The translations under genes and the position numbers were made by a program. From Beta vulgaris subsp. vulgaris (Eukaryota; Streptophyta; Magnoliopsida; Caryophyllales; Amaranthaceae), in the NCBI RefSeq assembly GCF_026745355.1, contig NC_079210.1:24640798-24704797 (forward strand): 64,000 bases of DNA, in the 5' to 3' direction. Position 1 is the stretch's first letter. Each line of letters starts with the position of its first letter. The notes beneath the pieces were generated by a model that was not told the DNA's origin, searched no databases, and saw only the letters and a program-made list of their open reading frames with translations. This document shows, one piece after another, positions 25,738 to 37,123 of the stretch.

Positions 25738-25925
25738 TTATCTATTTTAACCAAATTTCTAAAGCGGATGAAAATCATAGTAAATAGATGGAAAGAATAT
25801 GGATGGAGCTGGTGGCACATTGGATTATATTTGGGTGGTGCTACATCCAATTCATCACCCATTCGTCCATCCTTTTAATATATTTTACGTCTTTTAATAA
25901 CCAAATTAGTAATAAAAATTAGGAA
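25738..25925. other. Short intergenic stretch
   Basis: Nothing recognised; a CTTTTAATATATTTTACG stretch near 25873 resembles the Helitron 5' end just upstream but lacks the rest. Confidence 0.3.
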
Positions 25926-26345
25926 AAATTAACACAAACAATCCGAACTATGGCCGGTCTTCCAAAAACAGTCCCAACTTTGCATAATCCATGAACGATC
26001 CCAACTATGCACCTGATCTTCCAAAAATGGACCCGGTTACCGGATGACCTGTTATTGTAGGTAATTCTGGTCACGTGCTTTGCATGTGATTTATTGTTTA
26101 ATTTGTTTTTTTTTTATCTTTGACTAATCCGGTCGGGAATGTTAAACGAGGCTAATCGAGTCATTTTTTTACAAATTCCGACCTTGAATCTGATCCTTTA
26201 AGGTTGAAATGACCCGTTAAACGTTGAGAGGGCTATTTTTATGACACGTAGGTCAGTGCACGCAAATTGGGGCTTATCAGGTCTTTTTTGCAAATTCCGA
26301 CCTCAAATCTGACCCTAAAGGGTTAAATGACCTGTAAAATCTAAC
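25926..26345. repeat. Unclassified repeat with internal duplication
   Basis: Starts near GGAAAAATTAACACAAAC. Contains a duplicated block of about 70 bases (26150-26222 and 26272-26345), both with ACAAATTCCGACCT or GCAAATTCCGACCT followed by AAATCTGA or GAATCTGA. TCTTCCAAAAA occurs twice at 25959 and about 26018. The matching right-hand terminus was not found. Class unknown. Confidence 0.45.
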
Positions 26346-27029
26346 CATTTAGACGTCGTTAGTTAAAAAATAATTAACACACTAACCTTCATTATTAATA
26401 TAATTTGCTGTTAATAATATAATTAGTTTGCTAATTATGATTAGTTATCAAAAAATACCAAAAAATACCAAAAAAATATATCTTATGATTTTCAAATGAA
26501 ATTATCTTACAGTTTAATACATACATGCAATTATTTTTTGTTTTAATAAGATGATGACACGTTAAAATGCATAGATTGAATATATATTTTCTTAATTCCA
26601 TAAAAGATTGAAAAGGCATATATATATTTATTTCATTTGGTAAATAGTAATTATACATATGAAACAGGTTAGATGTACAAAATTTTGTAAATAAAAAACT
26701 ATGAATTGTTAAAGTGAATTTTTGAACTCGGGGTATGTTTAATTCCACCCAGGCATTTTTTTAACCGAAATAATTTATCTTATTCGAGCTTACACTATCT
26801 AATTATGAACTTTTATAATTATATTATCTAACTTACTTTAATTTTCTTGATATTATCCCATCTTATCTGAATCTATTGAACCTTAATAATATTGTATTGT
26901 TCGAATTATTTGATCTATCCTTAATTTAACTTGTTCTATCTTATAGTATTTTGTAATATCTGAACTTATATATCTAAATAGAACTCACTTTAAATTTATA
27001 TCATATAAAGTTATTTTTACTTAAAATAG
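26346..27029. other. Intergenic, no recognised gene
   Basis: AT-rich; the minus-strand frame 26748-26431 is low-complexity and has no recognisable domain. Confidence 0.35.
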
Positions 27030-27224
27030 TTAGACCACAACGTAAACTACAACCCCTTTGATAACGAAGGGCTGCAGTTTTTATTCAACGGTAGCCCTTT
27101 TGACAAATGAAAGGCTACGATTTTTTGCCCTAAACCACAACCCTTCTCTTTTGCTGAAGGGTTGCTAACCAAAAACACAATCTTTAAGGCCCTTTTGACC
27201 GGAACCCTTGCGTGTTTTTCCACT
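27030..27224 (-). mobile_element. CACTA transposon end fragment (probable)
   Basis: Right border reads GTGTTTTTCCACTAGTC; inverted, GACTAGTGGAAAAACAC, one base from the CACTA-superfamily terminus. Inside are several short related subterminal words (GAAGGGTTG, GAAGGGCTG, AAAGGCTAC, in both orientations), as expected for transposase-binding repeats. The other end is missing. Confidence 0.5.
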
Positions 27225-27460
27225 AGTCTACTATGTTCTGTTTCAAGTAAGATTCCTTTATCTTTTGATAAAAAAAAATCGAACAAAGTTAATATCATAC
27301 ACAACTTTTCACACGCCAACCTCCCATAAAGAAGACCTTGACTTATTTACATGTTTTGGTATTGTAGTTTATAGTAGCAAAGATATATGATAGTCACATA
27401 TATGATAACAAAAATTGATATTCAAATGTCCTTCATAATATTAAATCAATCTATATGCAT

Positions 27461-27496
27461 AATTATTATTGTTATTATTATTATTATTATTATTAA
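27461..27496. repeat. (ATT)n microsatellite
   Basis: About 12 ATT units with one GTT interruption. Confidence 0.9.
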
Positions 27497-27894
27497 TATT
27501 ATTTTATCTACTATTAAAAAATATGCAATGCAAATTGTTGCCTTTTCATATATTTTTTTTTTTCTTCTCTTGGCTATTTTCTAGTTGTGTTATGTGACAA
27601 TTAATAATTGGAGTATGAATTGTTGGGACAAAGTGGAAACAACCTCCTGTTAAAAAAAAAAAGTGGAAACAACCTCTTACCTTTGAGCATATTTGCGTGC
27701 CACTATAATTATGCATAGAATGATTTACAAAACTAACTAAGCTTCTCTGACCCTAAAACATAAGAAAATGAGAGACTGCGTTTGACATGAGCTAAAAGTC
27801 TAAAATAGACCAGGATAGTTTCGAATTAATGGGCATTATTATAGTTTTTTTCATAATTTTTAAATTTAAGTTTAAAAAATGTTCAATTTATATA

Positions 27895-28145
27895 CTCTCT
27901 CTGCTTTTATTTAGTTGCTACATTGTTTTTTTAAAAAAAAATTGAACCACTAATTATGACCGATTATTTTGATTCTTTTATAAATAAAAATATAGTCATT
28001 GTGGTCTTGTTAGACTCATCTCGATGTGTAGATTCATAATATCAAATTTTTCTAATTTTAACTTAAATGAAATAAAAGATATTAAGGGTTAATGTCTTGA
28101 AAACCGCGCACCAACAATGTAGCAACTAAATAAAAGAAGTGGGAG
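27895..28145. mobile_element. Stowaway-type MITE (251 bp)
   Basis: Left CTCTCTCTGCTTTTATTTAG and right inverse of CTCCCACTTCTTTTATTTAG. The inverted match continues through TTGCTACATTG. Flanked by TA on both sides. Confidence 0.85.
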
Positions 28146-28735
28146 TATCTCATATTTAAGTTTGAAACCGCCAATGGTTTTTGCATCCTTCATTATATAA
28201 TTACAATATTTATACATATAGATAACAAATACATAAAAAATTACATGCATAAAATTAAAATATAATTAACATGATACATAGTAGACACATATTATATGTA
28301 TATAAATATTGTAACTTATTTTTATGTATATAAACTTCCAACCATGCATATTTGTTGGTAGGATTCAAATTGATGTTTTAGCCATGTGATTCAAGTTTAA
28401 AAACCAAATAAATAACAACGAAAATTGTTAGACGTTTTTATCTAAATAATAGCTCGCAATACACAATTCATGAAGCATATTATAATTCTTTCAAATCAAA
28501 GATATTTTGACCTAGTGATTATGACTCAAGTGTTGTGAACAATAGGTTAATAGGTTCGATTTCTCCAACTCCTTTTTTCTATAACTTTGTACTGCCTTCG
28601 TGCAATTACCTAATAAATGTGATTATAATTGATTGCATTACTCTCCAATCAATAGCATAATGCATGACACACTCTAGGATTAACTAATTGAAAGGCACAT
28701 CAACGTGGGAATCCATTAATCAAACACATGGTAAG
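28146..28735. other. Intergenic stretch between MITEs
   Basis: AT-rich, no gene. The last eight bases (ATGGTAAG) are the target duplication of the following hAT element. Confidence 0.4.
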
Positions 28736-29120
28736 TAGACCTGGCATGGACCGAGTCTGTTCACAAGTTCGACCCGTGGGCTTGTGGAAATGGCGGGTCG
28801 GGCCGGCCCGGCCTGAAAATTTCAGATTTTATCCACGACCCGGCCCAGGCCCACGGGCCAGGCTCGTGCCTCTTGCGGACTGACCCGTATTTTATGTTGT
28901 TTTTTTTTTGAATTTTTTACAGTTTTAGGCTAAAAGCACAAAGGAAAAGAGCATTCGCCCTACGGGCCAGTCCCACAGGCCATCTAAGCAGGCTCGTGCC
29001 GGTGCGGGCTTGAAATAATTTTTTTTGACCGTGACGGGCTTGTAGCAGACAACAAGCCGGGCCTCAAGCGGGCTCATGTCGGGTTGACCCGCGTGCTAGC
29101 CCGACCCATGCCCACCTCTA
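28736..29120. mobile_element. hAT-type MITE (385 bp), GC-rich
   Basis: Ends TAGACCTGGCATGG and the inverse of TAGAGGTGGGCATGG, flanked by a perfect 8-bp duplication ATGGTAAG (28728-28735 and 29121-29128), the size typical of hAT. The interior is rich in GGGCC/GGCCC and CCCGT words. No transposase. Confidence 0.87.
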
Positions 29121-29264
29121 ATGGTAAGGCAACATTTTGGGGTGATGAGTTTTGCTGCGACATGGCGTTGTGTCTTATATTTATGACATGTAGGCTTATT
29201 TTTCTAGGTTTATATATATAGATGTTTGTTAATGGAAATCTTGATGGAAGAGTTTAGTCATATA

Positions 29265-29493
29265 CTACATCTGATCTTTATAAGTTTACCCGTATTTCTT
29301 TTCGAGATGTTTCTTATTAGTTTAACCCTTTGTTTTGTTTCTATTTTTGGAATGGGACCACTAAATTTACATCACACATACATTCAACTTTAACATAAAA
29401 TAATAGTTTATCTTTCTTTTTATGTCACATAACATTGTTTCTCCTAAAATTTTGTGCAAAAGAAACGGGTAAACTAATAAAAACTGGAGGGAG
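29265..29493. mobile_element. Stowaway-type MITE (229 bp)
   Basis: Left CTACATCTGATCTTTATAAG then TTTACCCG; right inverse CTCCCTCCAGTTTTTATTAG then TTTACCCG. Flanked by TA on both sides. Confidence 0.82.
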
Positions 29494-29516
29494 TATTCTT
29501 TAAAAATTTAAAAATA

Positions 29517-29869
29517 AGGAAAAATTCCCAAGAGGGCCCAACTATTACCCATTTTCATTTATAGTCCAACTATGGATTATTCCCTACAGGTTTCAAGTTT
29601 ACCATCTTGTGATTTTCATGGATCATGAGTTACTTAAAGCTGGTTAAAATTTAAGGTTTTTTTAAATTTTACCATCTTCAAACACTTCCAACAAGTGACA
29701 GAGATCTATAAATTCTGACCAATATTTAAAAATCTTACTTTCTAAACCATTTATAAATTACTCATAACTTATAAAAATTACAAGATAGTAATTTTGAGAC
29801 TTGTAAAGAATAATCTAGTTGAGACTTTAAAAAAAAGGTAATAATTGAATACTCTCTTGTAAATTATTC
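29517..29869. mobile_element. Mutator-like MITE (353 bp)
   Basis: Flanked by a perfect 9-bp duplication TTAAAAATA (29508-29516 and 29870-29878). The inverted termini are degenerate: left AGGAAAAATTCCCAAGAG, right inverse GAATAATTTACAAGAG, with a shared AACTATTACC/AATTATTACC further in. No coding. Confidence 0.68.
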
Positions 29870-29927
29870 TTAAAAATATTGGTTTTTTTTAAGGAACCCG
29901 TGCATTTTTCGTAAAATTAAAGAGTTA

Positions 29928-30174
29928 GTCCCTCTGTTTTTTTTATCTTTCTCACTTGGAATCTTGACACTATTCATGTTTAGAAAGAATCTTCTCAAAT
30001 AATCTCAAGTGATAAGAAAAAACATAGTCATGTGGGATCTTGTTTTATTCGTCTGTACTTTATTAATATTCAATCGTTATAATTTTTACTAATACATAAT
30101 GAAACATATTTAAGTTTAAAAACGTACATTGAAAGACGCTTACAAAAGTGAGAATGATAAAAAAAAAGAGAGAG
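29928..30174. mobile_element. Stowaway-type MITE (247 bp)
   Basis: Left GTCCCTCTGTTTTTTTTATC, right inverse CTCTCTCTTTTTTTTTATCA, then TTCTCACTT on both arms; TA on both sides. Its right end is about 195 bases upstream of the PPR start codon. Same family as the fragment at 10381 and the element at 43051 (shared CATGTGGGATCTTGT block). Confidence 0.8.
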
Positions 30175-30368
30175 TACCTCGTTAAAAAAAAAGTTTTTGA
30201 ATTTAGTTCTAGATACTAGTTGAGAGTTGAAATTGAATGGGCAAAAAACCAAAAAAAACCCGAAACCAAAACCCTCAACTTTGCTCCGCCCTCGTCACCG
30301 TCACCAACTAGACCATCACTGCCCGTCAACCCCAATTTATCAACAACGCACCGCTGACTGCACCATTA

Positions 30369-33300
30369 ATGTTGATTCGAACACTTTCAAAGCTGAAAAC
30401 TCCTTTTTTCATCTCTCCAGTTCTTCATCACTGTAACAAAAAATTGCCCATTAATCAACTTTCTACCCTATTATTTTTTAGCCCATTAAATTCATCAAAA
30501 CCCAGCAATGGGTTTTCATTACTTTTAGGGAGAAACATCCACGATGGCAGACCAAGAGGCCCTCTTTGGAGGGGGAAGAAGTTGATTGGGAAAGAAGCCC
30601 TTTTTGTCATTTTGGGTTTGAAGAGGTTTAAAGATGATGAAGAAAAGCTTGATAAGTTCATCAAATTTCATGTGTTGAGGCTTTTGAAGTTGGATATTAT
30701 TGCTGTTCTTTCTGAACTTCAGCGTCAAGAGGAAGTTGCTTTGGCTATCAAGGTTTTTTCTTTAATTGAATTTGATTTTCTATTGTGTGAATTTTGATGA
30801 GTTACATTTATTGTGGAAATGGTTTCTTATGACGATTCATGTTAGCCGACCCCAAATCATTTTGGGACTACGGCTTTGTTGTTGTGGGAATTTGGGTTCC
30901 ATTTGGTAGGGCGTAAAACATTTTTCTGGAAAAATATTTTCCTCTATTTTCAGTTTTACATTGTTTGGTTGGCAAAAGAATGTAAAATCATTGGGGTAAA
31001 ATTACTCTCACAATGACAGAAAATCATTTTCCACATCTCTCTTGTACATTCCTCACACTATCTTCTTATTTTCCTTTCCATTTTCCTTTCATTTCATCAT
31101 TTTTCTTACATGGAACCAAACAACTGAGAAATTGTGTTTTACATTGTAAATGATTTTCCATGAAAATCATTTTACACTAAAAATGTTTTGCTACCAAACG
31201 GAACCTTGGTGAATTCTCTGTTTTACTGTCTATTTACTCATTTTTTTTCTTCGTTACTTTTGCAATGGATCGATGCAATTATTTGAGTTGGTATTGTTGC
31301 TTAGACACATAGCTGAACTGTTAGTGCAGTTTAATTAATTTAATAAAGCCGTTTCCTGTGATGTTTTTGAGATTTTTAACAGCTGAAATGTAACTGTGGA
31401 AATAGCTTTCTTTGTTGGGGTTTTCATTGAATTCGTGCATTGTAATAATGTCTGATTATATTGAACTGTTACCCATGGAAAACCTAGTAAGTAGACAAAA
31501 TTGCTGTTAAAATAAGTAAAGATGACACATTCCTAGTAAGTAGAAAAAATTGCTGTTAAACTAAGTAAAGATGGCACATGCCTCCTTGTTATGCCAGAAT
31601 ATTTAGAATTGATTTTTTACTCCCTTTTTTTTTAGAATTAATATCCTTAATAATTTTTTTATGCCATGTGTTAATTTCGTGGTGCTGAAGATTGATTGTG
31701 GAAAAGTTTCATTAGTTTCTTATCATTGGTTATAAGTTACAACTTTGATGGTAGTTGGCCTCTGTTATCATGTTATGTCAGTCGTTTTGGGAATACATCC
31801 CTTTGAAAATTGAGTGAAAATGTATTGCTAGTACTGGGGGTGACAATTTTGTGGGCTGCGAGCATGGACCTTGCTTTGTTGTGTTAAATCCGCAATAGAG
31901 TTAATTTATTTAGCTAGTTTTTATTTTTTATGTTATTACCATTATCCTTTTGGCATATTATCTTAGGCCTTTTTGAGCAAAAGTAGCTGTTATAGTGGCC
32001 ATTAGTTGCTGTATTAGGTTCGCTGTGGAGAAAATAGCGTTCGTTAGATGTCGTTCAAGAAAACAGAACTATTTTTCTGTGAAAACATTACTTATAATTT
32101 TAGAAGTTCCGTATTTCAACTTATCTAAAATAGTACATCAACCTTTAAGAGTTCCTTCAAATTACTACTCTACGAAGCATATTTTCTTAATGGATAGACT
32201 TTTTGCTAAACAAAGTCTTCTAACCTAGTTTATAAAGTGTTGCCAACAATGCCCTAATCTGTTCCTTTTTTATGTGTATGCTCCACATTAGGTATAATCC
32301 TCATAGTTGGAACCTTGATGATCAAAATTGTGTTTTGTTGGTTCTTTGTGTTTTGTTGGTTCTATCTAATGCTCAAAAATGTTGATGTCCCATGCTCTTC
32401 TTTGGTCTTTTGAGTGGTTACAGCCTTACAGGTTAGTGCATAAAACTTCATTGTTCGATAGATAAGATATTTTTAAAGATTTTACCACTATATGGAACAA
32501 ATGATTTGATGAATGAATATTTAATTATTGTTTTAACTTGTAGACAATTCAAAATAATCTGGTCATACTCTATACTATGTACTTTATCCATTTTGAATTA
32601 AGTGAAACACTTCTCTCTTTTATATGGGAACTTTTTGAGATAAATATGTCACTTATTTGAGAATGGAGGAAGTATATAAATAGCTAAAGTTAGAATAAGA
32701 AAGATTATATACGTTTTGTGGTATCAGTAATTATTTGAAAATTTGGTTGTGATGTCTTTTACAATGGTCTTATTGTTGGGAATACCTGTAAGATATGTTT
32801 TTTGACATGCAGCGCCTAAACTCATGACTCGAGTCACTTAGAGTCAATTTTCGCCTCATTCATTTACATTAAAACTGATTCAAGGACCTGAAAATATGCA
32901 CCCTCTGGAATTGATTTCCATGAGCTTACACCATGGGGAGAGATCTTGCTTCACCATCCAAGGTGATGAGTATTGTATTTGGGCTTGATGATGTTTGTTC
33001 ACAAAGCCTCATCTTTATTCGCAAACTTTTAGATCCACTTTGTCTTCAGGACGTCATTTTTCTTATGAATGGGCCTAATGGTGAGACCACATCATGCTTT
33101 GGGTGATGCGCAACAACAATTATAACCCTGCTTATGACATTTTACGATGATGCTCACTTAGAAGCTGCACATAACTGAAAGTGGCTCCCTTTTGAAGTTG
33201 TAAAAGAACATTGACCTGCAACCTGTGGGGTGTTTCAGGAAGGAGAGGGGGGGCATCTGTTCTTTACAGAAATTCAAAGTTGGTGACTTGAGGTAGAAAA

Positions 33301-34196
33301 CTGATGATAGCAGCAATTATCAAGTATCTTTTTTAGGCTTGGGTTATTTGTTCAGCTGATCACGTATCTCATTGATCATTTTAGAGTAATTTTTACAGCA
33401 ATGGCTATGAATTTATGAAACTGACACATTCCAGCATCCTATTTCGTCAATTAATATTCTGAATTCTTGAAGTGTCTTGACAGCTATTCTGTTGGTTTGA
33501 GCCTTGAGGTAAATCGTTTTATGTTTTTTCTGCCTTTCGGAACTTTTCTTTTTTCACGAGTGCTGAAAGTAAGCTATTAAATGCTGACAGCAGTATGCTA
33601 CTTTAGTGCTTATGTGGAATCAAATTTAGTGTTATAAAGGTTAAGACCTTCAGGGATGTAGTTGTGGGCAGAAAATCTGGTTCCCTCTGAGTTATATGAC
33701 TTCTCCAATCATAGAAGTCTCTCTCTTTTGTATGGAAGGAGCATTAATTTCTTATAACCTGCTTGCCCTACTCAATCATGTCTTAATTATACTGTTCCTA
33801 AATCAGGTGTTTAGGGTAATTCAAAAGCAAGACTGGTATCATCCTGATGCCTATCTGTATAAAGACTTGATTATTGCAATGGCCAGATGTAAAAGAATGG
33901 ATGACGTGATTCAACTTTGGGCAGACATGAAAAAGGAGGAATTGTTTCCCGATTCTCAAACATATAGTGAGGTCATCAGAGGCTTCTTAAGGGACGGTTC
34001 CCCTGCAGATGCTATGAACATCTATGAGGACATGTTGAAGTCTCCAGATCTTCCCGAGGAACTTCCATTTAGGATCTTATTAAAGGGTCTTCTACCTCAT
34101 CCACTTTTGAGAAACAAAGTTAAGCAGGATTTTGAGGAACTCTTTCCTGAGCGTTCTGTTTATGATCCACCACAAGAGATATTTGGAATGCGCTAA
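30369..34196 (+). CDS. Small organellar-type pentatricopeptide repeat (PPR) protein, two exons
   Basis: Join 30369-30752 and 33807-34196; 257 residues, stop TAA 34194-34196. Intron 30753-33806 has GT...AG ends (AAG|GTTTTT; AAATCAG|GTGTTT), phase 0, and splices GCTATCAAG to GTGTTTAGG without a break. Residues 1-58 are Arg/Lys/Ser-rich and lack acidic residues, like an organelle transit peptide (inference). Residues 61-76 carry RPRGPLWRGKKLIGKEA, conserved in a small plant PPR family that includes Arabidopsis At1g62350 (similarity recalled, not searched). Exon 2 holds two PPR-like helical pairs (about 142-176 DAYLYKDLIIAMARCKRMDD; 177-210 SQTYSEVIRGFL), then the conserved tail EIFGMR. PPR proteins bind organellar RNA; the specific target is unknown. 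This is the only apparently intact host gene in the window. Start chosen as the first in-frame ATG of the open exon. Confidence 0.9.
30833..30885 (+). mobile_element. SINE 3' tail fragment
   Basis: GTTAGCCGACCCCAAATCAT, then TTTGGGACTACGGCTTTGTT and a short TTG tail. This GACCCCA...GGGA...GGCTTTGTTGTTG ending is characteristic of plant Au/TS-type SINE 3' ends (from memory). The tRNA-derived head is missing. Confidence 0.55.
30895..31205. mobile_element. Tourist-like (PIF/Harbinger-type) MITE, 311 bp
   Basis: Left GGTTCCATTTGGTAGGGCGT then AAAACATTTTT; right inverse GGTTCCGTTTGGTAGCAAAA then CATTTTT. Flanked by a 3-bp duplication TTG. The GGNNCCGTTTGGTA terminus and 3-bp duplication suggest PIF/Harbinger, although TTG differs from the usual TWA, so the superfamily is tentative. 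It lies about 140 bases into the PPR intron. Confidence 0.7.
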
Positions 34197-34599
34197 TGTT
34201 TGTAATTTGCATCCTTACTTTGCTGTTAGATCCACGATTCCTTTCCATTTGTGATATTGGAATTCTAGTCTTATGTATGTCATTGTAGAGCTTGATATTG
34301 TTGCTATTGTGTGTGCGTGTACATGTGTTCTCTTTGTGCTTTAAATGTCAAGTCGTTGGATAATTTTGATTTTAGCTATGTTGGTTATAACTCATAATTA
34401 ACCTTGATGTACTATGTGGTATGCTAAATAATTTGAAGGGCTAATATTAGACTTCGATGTTAGGAAGGAATTGTAGTCTTGAAAGCAGTCACATATTGTT
34501 GCACACTTGCACTGTGCATGAGTGCATGTGTAAGCTAACTTATAAACCATGCCTAGCAAATAAAGCATAGGAAAAGCCCCTCCATTTCAACCTCCCTTT
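34197..34599 (+). other. 3' flank of the PPR gene
   Basis: AT-rich, presumably including the 3' UTR. An AATAAA occurs at about 34558, but its distance from the stop makes use uncertain. No other feature. Confidence 0.4.
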
Positions 34600-35098
34600 A
34601 AAACTTCTTGGATGAGAGAAACAAACTAGCCTTCTTTTCTTCTTTCTTGTGAACCACGACACTTGGAGCTAAAGGATGCACACAAACCCCCTTTGAACCA
34701 ACCAATCCCGAATTCACCTTTCTATCAAATTGCCATGACCTATCAAGTAAAACATGGCAAGCACTCATAGGAAGAACATCACACCATAACTCATCTTTGT
34801 AGCTTCCAATAAAGTAGTGCTTGTTTATTCACTCTAAAACCGACGTTATAACTAAGCCAACTCAACTTGTAAGGGTGTGGATGATCCTCACACCAAAACT
34901 TAGTTTAGTCACCAAATCTGCCGCCACAACATTAGTGCAGGAACCACTATCAATGACATGTTACAAGTGTTTTCTCCTACTTTGCAATGAGTATGAAACA
35001 AATTATCCTTTTGCTCATTGTGCGAAAGACAATCAACATATAAAACCCTCGGCAAAAACATCTTCCTCACTACTCTCCTCATGAATTTATTTTTGGCA
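34600..35098 (-). pseudogene. Ty3/gypsy chromovirus-like aspartic protease fragment
   Basis: Minus-strand continuation of the gag at 35100-35985. Contains the protease active site (IDSGSCTNVVAADLVTKL, about 34960-34910) and farther on SYKDELWCDVLPMSACHVLL, the typical region before the second protease motif. Several frameshifts separate the pieces. The element is truncated near 34600, with no RT following. Confidence 0.75.
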
Positions 35099-35099
35099 C

Positions 35100-35985
35100 A
35101 CACTCATTTAACTCCTCTTCATTCAAGGTCATGTATTGCCTCATAGTAAGAGCTTTCTTTGATGGACAATTGCTTGCTATGTACCCTAAACACTTTCTAT
35201 TCTCTTTATATTTCTCTCTTGGCATGAAAACCTTTTGTAATTTTCACTCTCTTTTCCTCTTTGGATGAGCTATCCTTCTTATACCCTCATGGTTCTTGTT
35301 AGAGGATGAATAAGATGCATAAGATAAAGGTTTCGTGAAAGAGTTGTCTGTTTTAGCATAGGAGTGCTTTGACCTTTTTTTTTCACGAGCTTCAAATTTG
35401 AGAGCTAAACTACACATATCATCAAAAGAGTTATCGTTTAATACCTCCACCTTCTTTGCAATGGGCCGGTTCAAATCTTTGAAGAAACATGCAATATTTA
35501 ATGGTTTTTTCACATCCAAGTCGCAAGTAAGACACAATTTATCAAACTCTATAGTGTACTTATGCGCACTCAATATATCTTGGCATAGAGTAGTTAACTT
35601 GAGATATTATTTTTTTCATAATCACTTGGCAAAAACTTCTCTTTGAGCTTCTCTTTTAGCTCAGTCCAACTGAGCTTGTCTTTCCCCTTCCTTGCACATT
35701 TTGCTTTCAAGTTATCAAGCTAAATTCCTCAAATTTTGTTAATCTCATCATTGAAATTAGGTTTGACAACCCTCACAACAAGATCATCTTCTTCCTCATC
35801 CGAACCTCCAATGTATTCAACACTATTCTTATGTAGCTTCTTAGTGATAATAGAAGCTATAACATCCATTTTGTCTAAAGTCAATTCATATTACTAGAAT
35901 CAACATTATATTTCAATTGATAATCAAATTGTTGCTTAAATCAGCAATAGCCTTAGTTAATTTCTCCATATCAGTCAACATTATA
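35100..35985 (-). pseudogene. Ty3/gypsy chromovirus-like gag
   Basis: Capsid/nucleocapsid remnant. In minus-strand order: MEKLTKAIADLSNN (start near 35980), an acidic linker (SDEEEDDLVV), the capsid core LSWTELKEKLKEKFLPSDYE, then HKYTIEFDKLCLTCDL and VEVLNDNSFDDMCSLALKFE. Last is a decayed CCHC knuckle (KCLGYIASNCPSKKALTMRQ) at about 35180-35140. Two of the knuckle ligands are gone. Several stops and frameshifts. The order and spacing fit the gag of plant chromoviruses. Confidence 0.82.
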
Positions 35986-36146
35986 GCTAATCACAACAAG
36001 AACACCAACAAAACAACAAACTAGGAAGCAAAGAGCACACTAACACCACTAGCCCCACGTAAAAATGAGAACTTTGCAAGAAAAGAAATGAGTTGCCTTG
36101 GATCTTTGAAGAGTAGAATCCCTTGTATCCTCACCTTTTTGGAAAA

Positions 36147-36156
36147 TCTTATACCA
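36147..36156 (-). other. Degenerate initiator-Met PBS of the chromovirus
   Basis: Minus strand TGGTATAAGA, one mismatch from the start of the iMet PBS TGGTATCAGAGC. It sits about 170 bases upstream of the gag start and two bases after an LTR-type end ...CATATCA. Confidence 0.55.
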
Positions 36157-36158
36157 CT

Positions 36159-36480
36159 TGATATGAGCACCAAGCTAAGGAAGCCAAGTATTCAAGAGAA
36201 ACGTCACTTTGATGCAAACAACACAAGGAAGCCGAACTAGAACAAGTAACAATGATATTTCTTTGCTAAGTAATCTCTCCTAATTACTCAAACAAGAATA
36301 CTTAACACCTCCAAACCACTTCGAAAATTAAGTTGTTCAGACACTAACTAAATAATCACTCCTAAAAAATCAAGTTAATGGACACTTAGGTTTGAGAAAG
36401 CAATCACAAAGATAATTTTTAATCATAAACTCACTCTAATCTTCGTCATGGTTATACGCCCTTTATTTATAATAGAAGAA
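36159..36480 (-). mobile_element. 5' LTR part of the chromovirus remnant
   Basis: Plus-strand sequence starts TGATATGAGCACC (the LTR 3' end on the minus strand). A minus-strand TATA box (TTATAAATA, complement of 36464-36473) precedes an AAGGGCGTATAACC leader. The upstream LTR boundary was not found, so the stated end is only the supported part. Confidence 0.5.
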
Positions 36481-36949
36481 GCAATAAAACCTTAGGTCTC
36501 CAAGCACACTACATGCCATGACCAACATAGAGAATGATGAAAAAAGTTTTCCCTCAATTCAAGCCTAGAGTATAGGTATAACTTAAAGAAACACAAGCAT
36601 AAGGAAAGCTATGCAAATCTTTCATCAAATACACTAGAATCACTCGGCAACAAGGACACCTCGTTGCATGCCACTTAGAATTGATGCTTAAGGATACTTT
36701 CCTAAAATACAAGCTATGACAACTAAGACTCACATGGACCGAATTTATCGAGGATTTTCGGACCTTATTGCAACTAAATATAACTAAAATCAACTCAACT
36801 ACTTTAATTAACATTTAACTAATTAAGACTAAAGGTATGCAATTTTGGATTCCGATCTCTGATCCATGAAAACTTTGCTTTATTATTGCTTTTAGTATTA
36901 TTAGTATCTATCAAATTTATTAATATGTTTAAACCTTATCAAAAACGAT
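36481..36949. other. Probable LTR remainder or unclassified repeat
   Basis: May be the U3 of the LTR just described, but I see no terminus. No gene. Confidence 0.3.
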
Positions 36950-37123
36950 TTTTTTAAATAAAAAATACAAATACGGGTCCAACCAGTCCAAAACTGGACC
37001 AGATCGAAAAATCTTCGGTGCGGACGACACCAGACCGGAATATTTCTGTCCACTCTTGGTTCAAAAAATTTCAGAGTTCGGTCCACTGGTCTGGTCTGGT
37101 CCGCTTTTGGACCGGTGCACACC
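36950..37123. mobile_element. hAT-like MITE end fragment
   Basis: Rich in GGTCC/GGACC words (CTGGTCTGGTCTGGTCCGC, TTGGACCGGTGCACACCCTT). Inverted, the right border reads AAGGGTGTGCACCGGTCC, like hAT termini. The opposite end and the 8-bp duplication were not found. Confidence 0.4.

Larger units (their letters stand above)
30753..33806 (+). other. Intron of the PPR gene (3054 bp)
   Basis: Mostly AT-rich non-coding sequence containing a SINE-tail fragment and a Tourist-like MITE near its 5' end, and a short duplicated stretch at about 31485-31575 (CTAGTAAGTAGAMAAAATTG, twice). The frame starting 31995 has no recognised domain. The remainder to the acceptor holds nothing I can name. Confidence 0.75.

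Noticed and set aside
26431..26748. Minus-strand 105-residue ORF
   Set aside because: Low-complexity, AT-driven; no domain, no promoter context.
31995..32228. ORF within the PPR intron as an extra exon
   Set aside because: No similarity to PPR sequence, and the exon1-exon2 join is already in phase and restores a continuous conserved protein.
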